Below, in pieces: positions 59,010 to 64,000 of a stretch of 64,000 nucleotides of DNA. How positions within the stretch are numbered: the stretch's first letter is position 1; each line of letters starts with the position of its first letter. The translations under genes were made by a program, and so were the position numbers. The stretch covers positions 660,507 through 724,506 of the forward strand of contig MNCI01002172.1 of NCBI GenBank assembly GCA_015680685.1. The letters run 5' to 3'. The stretch is from Gnetum montanum. Lineage: Eukaryota > Streptophyta > Gnetopsida > Gnetales > Gnetaceae. The notes under the pieces are model-generated. The model was not told the DNA's origin, did no database searches, and saw nothing but the letters and a program-made list of their open reading frames with translations.

Positions 59010-59600
59010 GTATACATTGGGCTATACATTGGCCAGCGTATACCAAGGTGTGCCCAATGTATACACTTAAAAATGCATCATTTAGGGCCCAAAATTTGAT
59101 TTTTAGGTGCTTGTGATTATCCCCAATAGTTGCCCCACCTCCAAGAGTTAATTTTAGATGAAAATCTTGCTCTTTGGCACTTGTTTTGGGCTATTTTTTG
59201 TGGTATACGCTGGCCAAAGTATACCAAGGTGTGCCTAGTGTATACACTTGAAAATGCATTATTTAGGGCCCAAAATTTGATTTTTAGATGCCTATGATGA
59301 TGCCCAATAGTTTCCCTACCTCTAGGAGTCAATTTTAGATGAAAATTTTTCTCTTTGGCACCTATTTTGGGCCATTTTTGGTGGTATACGCTAGCCAGCA
59401 TATACTAAGGTATGCCCAGCGTATACACTTGAAAATGCATCATTTAGGGTCCAAAATTTGATTTTTATAGGGCTGAGAGCTACTAGAGACCTTGAGGAAG
59501 GGCCTTGTGGGGGGGGGGGGGGGGGGGGGCCTTNNNNCGTTTTGGTTCATTTTTAGGCCCAAAAGTTGCCATACGCTGGCTTGTATGCTGGCCCAGTGTG
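59010..59600 (-). promoter_or_regulatory. ~180 bp tandem repeats with TATACGCTGG/CCAGCGTATA palindromes in U3 of LTR F
   Basis: Units lie near 59014, 59201, 59382 and 59571. Each has a palindrome of the form TATACGCTGGCCAGCGTATA or a mutated copy, and a further half-site CCCAGCGTATAC. The spacer, with GGGCCCAAAATTTGATTTTTAG, has a similar place to CCCAAAACTGAGT in B. The core ACGCTG is shared with B; the outer bases differ on both arms. Confidence 0.75.
59509..59537. other. G homopolymer of 21 and a 4-base N gap
   Basis: G runs from 59509 to 59529 and NNNN stands at 59534-59537. It interrupts the ~180 bp repeats and probably reflects an assembly or polishing problem, so repeat count here is uncertain. 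Confidence 0.9.
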
Positions 59601-59825
59601 CAGAGCATATACTTGGTCAAACCCACGTATTTTGAACCCAAAACGTAAAATTCCTGATGCTAGTTGCTGATGTAGTCACCTGTGGGTCTTGAGGTACTCT
59701 TGATTGTTCAATTATGCTCCGTTTGATGCTATTTTAAGGCTTTCAAGCTTGGTCATGCTGGGGACCAACATGACTTAGCTCAATTTCTTTCTACAAGTGT
59801 TAGCCAAAATTTTTGTGGTGTTTCA

Positions 59826-59838
59826 TTGGCCCCTCTTT
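59826..59838 (-). other. Polypurine tract of element F
   Basis: The minus strand reads aaagaggggccaa directly before the LTR, the same as in B. Confidence 0.85.
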
Positions 59839-60930
59839 GTTGACACCTAGAGGAATTGACTTGAGAGGCGTTGACAAAGAAGTAAAAAACACCACAAGAA
59901 AACTGGTAGCAAGCATTGTCCTTTGGCACTTGGCCAGATGTCATCACACCATGTTCAGAAGTACCTAGGATTGGGAAATGAAGTTTTGAGATGATGTCTA
60001 GGGGAGATGTTTTGCAATTGTCATCTTGTTCAAACAAGTCATATTGTTCCTTGTCGATAGCCAATATTTAGTAGACTTGGAACCAAGGCATGAGGAGTAC
60101 GTCCTTTGGAGGAACGAGACTCTTGTATCATGTTTGAGAGAACTTGCTGTCACAACCAAAGCCACACAATGAGGTGGTGCATTCTTTGGAGAAATAGGAC
60201 CCTTGTGTTAGGTTTGAGGGAACCCATTGTCCAATAGCCAAAGCCACGTAGTGAGGTGTAACATGATGTGTTTGAGACACGAGTACTTGTTTCCAAGATA
60301 ACTACCTTCCCGCCTAGGGCTTGTATGGGAAGTGCTAAGGGTCTTGTGGTTCATTTTGTTCTTTGCTCTTTGCTCTTTTCTTTTTCTTTGTCTTTTTATT
60401 TTTCTTTTTTTTGGAAAAAGCTTTCTTTCAATTTTGCACTCATGCTCATGTGCCATGTTGTGTGTTGCAACTGCTTGAGAGTGTTGCAGCGTGCAACAGT
60501 GTGCTCAAAGTTTTGGGGTGTGCTGGGTGTATCTGGGAACTGTAACTAGGTAGGAAAGGGAACAAGAGTGTTGGGGAAATGGAGAATGTATCGGGAACTG
60601 GGAATGTACTTTTGAATAGATTGATTAACTTGGTTGCGTGCATCAGAAACAATGTGGCACCTTGTCACCATGATGAAGTGTATCCATGTACGAGTACCAC
60701 TAGGTGTCATCCTACAAACACAACTCCAAGAAGACAAGAAAAACACAAGTGAATGAGTTAGCAAAAAATTTAGACACAAATGTGGCCGATGCAAATGGAG
60801 GCACCATGTGAAACTTAAGGCAAACAAAAATGAGCAGAAATAGTGTTGTCAGAGCTGATGTGATGAATGATGCGGCAAGCATTGATGAAGAAATGTCATG
60901 AATTATAGCAGCAGATGAATGTGCCAGAGA
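59839..60930 (-). other. 3' untranslated region of element F, with an ~83 bp repeat in two copies
   Basis: Two copies at about 60100-60183 and 60184-60265 share TTTGGAG, CCTTGTGTTAGGTTTGAGGG-like text and CCAAAGCCAC. The region has homologous sequence in B at 29270-29775. No sense ORF is supported. Confidence 0.65.
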
Positions 60931-60939
60931 TGATCTTGC

Positions 60940-61315
60940 CAGTTGATAGTCTTAGTAGACTGTCATGGGTTAGTTTTATGTCATAACCCGTTGGATGTTG
61001 CTAGTTTATCGTTGTAGTAGATGGTGCGATGCGAGTTTATAGTCGTGGTGGACTATGAAGAGGCAAGCTAGTTTATAGTCTTAGCAGACTCTAGTGAACA
61101 ATACTGTGGTAGTTTAATGTCATACCAGACACTCTATGGTATTGGTTTTAGGTCATGATGCCAAGACCACTCTGTAGTGTTAGTTTTGAGTCATAACCTA
61201 GGACATTGAGTGGTATCAATTTACCGTCATGATGCCAGGACGATAGTGTGTGTTATGAGTGTGACCGATGGTGTCATTTTATCGTCATGATGCCAAGACG
61301 AGTCTATGGATGCAT
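60940..61315 (-). repeat. ATGAC..TAAACTGGC repeat block of element F
   Basis: On the minus strand these are degenerate copies of GCATCATGAC followed by TAAAACTGATACCA and of CTATAAACTAGC. It is the counterpart of 27985-28610 in B but lacks the tight 38 bp array. Confidence 0.7.
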
Positions 61316-61432
61316 GCACGTATGTCAAGGTGATTCTGTAAACAAAAGCAACTAGAGAAAACAATGTTAAATAGCAACTACAGAAAACATGAACTGAAAT
61401 GCACAAGTAAATAGAAAATAATGTGAAAAGGT

Positions 61433-61545
61433 GGTAGTTTAAGGCCTTTTTGGGCCATGAGCTAGTTTAAGGCCTTTTTGGGCCACGTGCTCTAGTTTAA
61501 GGCCATTTTGGGCCACAGTTTAATTTAAGGCTTTTTCGGGCCATA
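61433..61545 (-). repeat. Four GGCC..AAGGCCTTAAACT repeats of element F
   Basis: Four copies of about 27 bp. The related block in B is 24946-25027. It directly follows the protease frame and marks where RT to integrase is missing. Confidence 0.75.
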
Positions 61546-62288
61546 AGAGAATGCGTAAGCTAGTATAATACAAGTGAACGTGACATATGCACCATGAAAG
61601 AATGTGAAGAGTGTGTGGAGGTCTAGCTTGTTTTTGGCCGTAGGAGTGTTTTGATCATGTGGTTGTCTCATAGCTGGATGTGGTTTTGGAAGCATTTTAA
61701 GCTTAGGCTCTGCTGGGAGGCTTATGGTTTTCGCCACTCGTTCAGGTGTTTTAGCTCTAAATACTGTATTGGTTGCCACTCGTCTGGGCGTTTTGGCTCT
61801 AGGCATTGCATTTGTTGCCATGTGTGTTGCATCAAGAGGCTCCTCTTTCAAGACTTGTGACATGTCTATGTTGTGGTTAGCTTGAAAGGGAGTGTTGTAA
61901 CCATGTATAATGACTTGTCCACCTTCGTATGGAAGGCAGATTTCTTGATGTATCGGTGAGGAAATGACTTGTTGTTGCACTAGCCAAGGTCTCCCAAGAA
62001 TCATGTTGAAACTAGACATCTCTTCTATACAGTGAACTCTGCACTGGTGGGGAATTGTTCACCTACCACGAAGGCTAGGTTAATCATGCCCTTAACTGTG
62101 ACACATGATCGGTTGAAGGATTTTAGACACATGGTTTTTGTTAGCATGATCTTGTTTGCCATGCCTAGTTTGTCGATGATGGAGTATAAAACTATGTTTG
62201 TTACTGTGTCATCATCAACATGTACTCTATGAATGGTACATTGCCCAACATGTATGCTAATTGACAATGGAGCTGTTGTGACCTCCCC
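61525..62288 (-). pseudogene. Aspartic protease of element F
   Basis: The minus-strand frame reads MSISIHVGQCTIHRVHVDDD, with the active-site block D-D-D-T where B has D-D-G-A, then KGMINLAFVVGEQFPTSAEF. At about 62024 one base is missing relative to B, which shifts the frame. The rest, FNMILGRPWLVQQQVISSPI, continues as an open stretch of 164 codons to 61525. The last 60 residues include a hydrophobic tail with a C-terminal FSYGPKKP. Confidence 0.8.
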
Positions 62289-64000
62289 TCATTTAGGGTT
62301 GACTTTAACTACATCGTCGTAGAAGGCTAAGGTGTTTGAACCCAATCCTTGTGGTGTGTGTTGTGAAATCATTGCACGGATGGATCCCATGTTAGTAGGG
62401 ATGTCCTCTATAATAGGAATGGATGCTAACATTTGTGCTAAGGCTTCGCGATAAGCTGATGATGTCATGACCAAGTCGTACAAGATCATGGTTGTGTTCT
62501 TTTGTTTGAACGTTTGTTTCACCTGGGCTAGTGTAGCTACAAAGTTCATGTTGTTTGCCATTGTGTTGGTTGCCTCTGTGTGGGTTGAGGGCTTGGGCCT
62601 AGTTTGTTTGGGATTAGGATCAGGGCCCCTAGCATTTGGTTGCTGTATACTAGGTGTGGCCTTTGTTTGGGCTATGGGTGTTATTCGTTGTTCGTTCATC
62701 CTCTTCTGTTGCCATTTGGTTTGCTTACCTGTGTTCCCTACATTTGGGCTATGGGTAGGTGAGGGGCCATAGTGTGGTGGCACCTTTATGAAAAATGGTA
62801 GTTTAGGAGGTGTCATTGTTGTTTGACTAGCTTGTTGTGGGACCTTGATGACGAAAGGTTTCTTTGTAGTTGTGGTCTGTGCATCATGCCAGTTTAACGT
62901 CTTAGCAGAAAATGATGCTTCCTTCCAGTTTAACATCTTAATAGACATGTGAGGTGGTGGTACTTTGACCACAAAAGGTGTTGTCAGTGCTCTAGGTGGC
63001 ACCTTGATGACGATGGGAGGCCCCTTGCTCATGGAGGTGGAGGGGATTGTTGCCTTGTTGGGAGGCACATGGATCATAAAAGGTTGCCGCATAGGTTTAA
63101 GCTTACTATCTATGCCAATGGACTTTATGACATAAGAGGCATCATCTGTGTTGGGTTGATTTAGGGTGTTGACATTCAGTTGGCCCCATTCTATCATTTC
63201 TTGTAGATCGTCTTGTAAGGCACGACAATTGTCGGTATTGTGACCGAACATCTAGTGATAGTGATAGAATTGATCTAACTTGAAGTGTCATGGGACCGGG
63301 GGCTCATTTGGTGCTACTAAGGTGGGATTCCTTAGTAGCTCATAGTACTTGTCATGTCTTCGATGGGAATTTTACACTACTTGTTTGTATTGGATTTGCC
63401 TAGTTCTAAGGAGTTGCTCTAGTAGTTCAGAAGGTCATGCAAGTAGAGACGTGTATTTAGAGCGATCCTTGCACTAAAAGTTAGGCCTTGGGGTGGCCCC
63501 TATTGTTGCAGGCAGGTTGGTACTGGTGTTTGATATTTTTGTGCTTGTGGCTATAGTTTCCGTTGTTGTCTGTTGTTTGGCAACGTGTTGGTTCTTGTAA
63601 GCCACATAGGCGGGATCATTGCTGGCTTGTGCAGCTTGTTCCATGTTCTTGATCTACGTGAAAGCTTGGCTCAACGTTTGAGCACTTAGGTAGTATAGTT
63701 TTGACTTAACGAAGTCATTCATGGCTTCCTTCAGAATCATAAGCAAATACGTTTCAAGGATGGGCTCATGAAGTTCGTTAAGGATTGCACTCCATCTTTG
63801 GATAAAATTTTGTACAGGTTCAAGTGGTGCTTGTCTTACCTGTATCAGACTGTCCAAAGTTGCTTCAGGTTTTAGGTTGTATTTAAACCTAGTTACAAAC
63901 TGGTGTAAAAGATCATCCAAAGAGGATATGGAGTTACGAGGCAAGGCTCGGTACTAGTCTAAGGCTACACCCATTAAGGACATAGCGAACATGTGCAAGA
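62289..64000 (-). pseudogene. gag of element F (C-terminal part well preserved, N-terminus outside)
   Basis: The capsid part (63654-63944) reads SISSLDDLLHQFVTRFKYNL and ILNELHEPILETYLLMILKE, nearly as in B. A 320-codon open frame covers 62289-63251. It starts after the remains of the zinc knuckle, with GHNTDNC, and holds a series of PF-x-I-x-VP-P repeats, then the MANNMNFVATLAQVKQTF linker. A single TGA at 62289-62291 separates it from the protease in the same frame. There are stops around 63252-63650. Gag would package the element RNA. Confidence 0.85.

Larger units (their letters stand above)
57936..59825 (-). repeat. 3' LTR of element F (1890 bp)
   Basis: On the minus strand it starts TGAAACACCACAAAAATTTTGG, close to B's start, and ends with CCTTGCACCGAGGATT...GGTACA, close to B's CCTTGCACCGATGATT...TTAGTACA. 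The length equals the B LTRs (1910 and 1879). Confidence 0.88.
57936..64000 (-). mobile_element. Element F, B-family retrotransposon on the minus strand, gag and protease only
   Basis: The 3' LTR (57936-59825), polypurine tract, repeat blocks, protease and most of gag are present; the 5' end is beyond the window. Between the protease end and the polypurine tract only about 1.7 kb of repeats and untranslated sequence remains, where B has RT, two RNase H domains and integrase. So F would depend on another element for reverse transcription and integration. Confidence 0.85.

Noticed and set aside
60268-60827. Overlapping frames on both strands with hydrophobic, Phe-rich text
   Set aside because: They come from low-complexity T-rich sequence in the F untranslated region. 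No signal for a membrane protein gene beyond composition.
1-64000. tRNA or rRNA genes, or an intact host gene
   Set aside because: No cloverleaf with A and B box was seen apart from primer-site matches, no rRNA stretches, and all coding regions recognised are element-derived or broken.

Overview
The window is plant nuclear DNA made almost entirely of old, nested Ty3/gypsy LTR retrotransposons. Evidence for a plant: LTRs with TG...CA ends, a primer-binding site resembling the complement of plant tRNA-Asp in two elements, Tat/Ogre-type elements with a second RNase H, an antisense plant-type LRR receptor fragment, and a plant-style gene with 80-104 bp introns. The AT-richness, the nesting depth and the many TAG/TGA/TAA codons at former Gln/Arg/Trp positions suggest a large, heavily methylated genome. 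The species cannot be named. No intact host gene, tRNA, rRNA or CRISPR array was seen.

Layout. Element A (+) enters from the left with a degenerate coiled-coil ORF and its 3' LTR (1423-2312). Element G (-) is a gag fragment ending at a primer-site-like sequence near 4271. Element D (+) is an old Tat-like element from about 4.6 kb. It carries five tandem primer-site-like repeats, gag, protease, an antisense LRR-receptor fragment, an RNase H placed before RT, then RT and the first part of the connection RNase H, stopping at 12360. It resumes at 42134 with the end of that RNase H, integrase, a long palindromic motif array and a sense accessory ORF up to 49949.

The interruption of D is a nest. 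A solo LTR (S) sits in D's RNase H with a near-perfect target duplication. S was itself hit twice: by B (+, 12791-31670, perfect catgg duplication) and by C (-, 31818-41826, ctaat/cttat duplication). B is an 18.9 kb Tat-like element with 1.9 kb LTRs, gag, protease, an antisense intron-containing gene of unknown family, a deleted RT, two RNase H domains and integrase. C is a complete but mutated gypsy element with gag, protease, RT, RNase H and integrase.

Element E (+, from 49950) is a relative of C that has lost its protease by deletion and has no visible 3' LTR. Element F (-, 57936 to the right edge) belongs to the B family but keeps only gag and protease between PPT and gag; RT to integrase is absent.

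The most interesting pattern is that every LTR group carries, upstream of its TATA box, a phased array of short palindromic motifs, with a different motif in each group: GATATC about every 14 bp in A/S, GTTGAT/ATCAAC in E, CTCACGCTG...CAGCGTGAG in B, TATACGCTGG...CCAGCGTATA in F. D has an internal array of GTAGAACCAAA...TTTGGTTCTAC. In B and F both arms of the palindrome have changed together. This resembles recognition-site arrays that co-evolve with a DNA-binding regulator.
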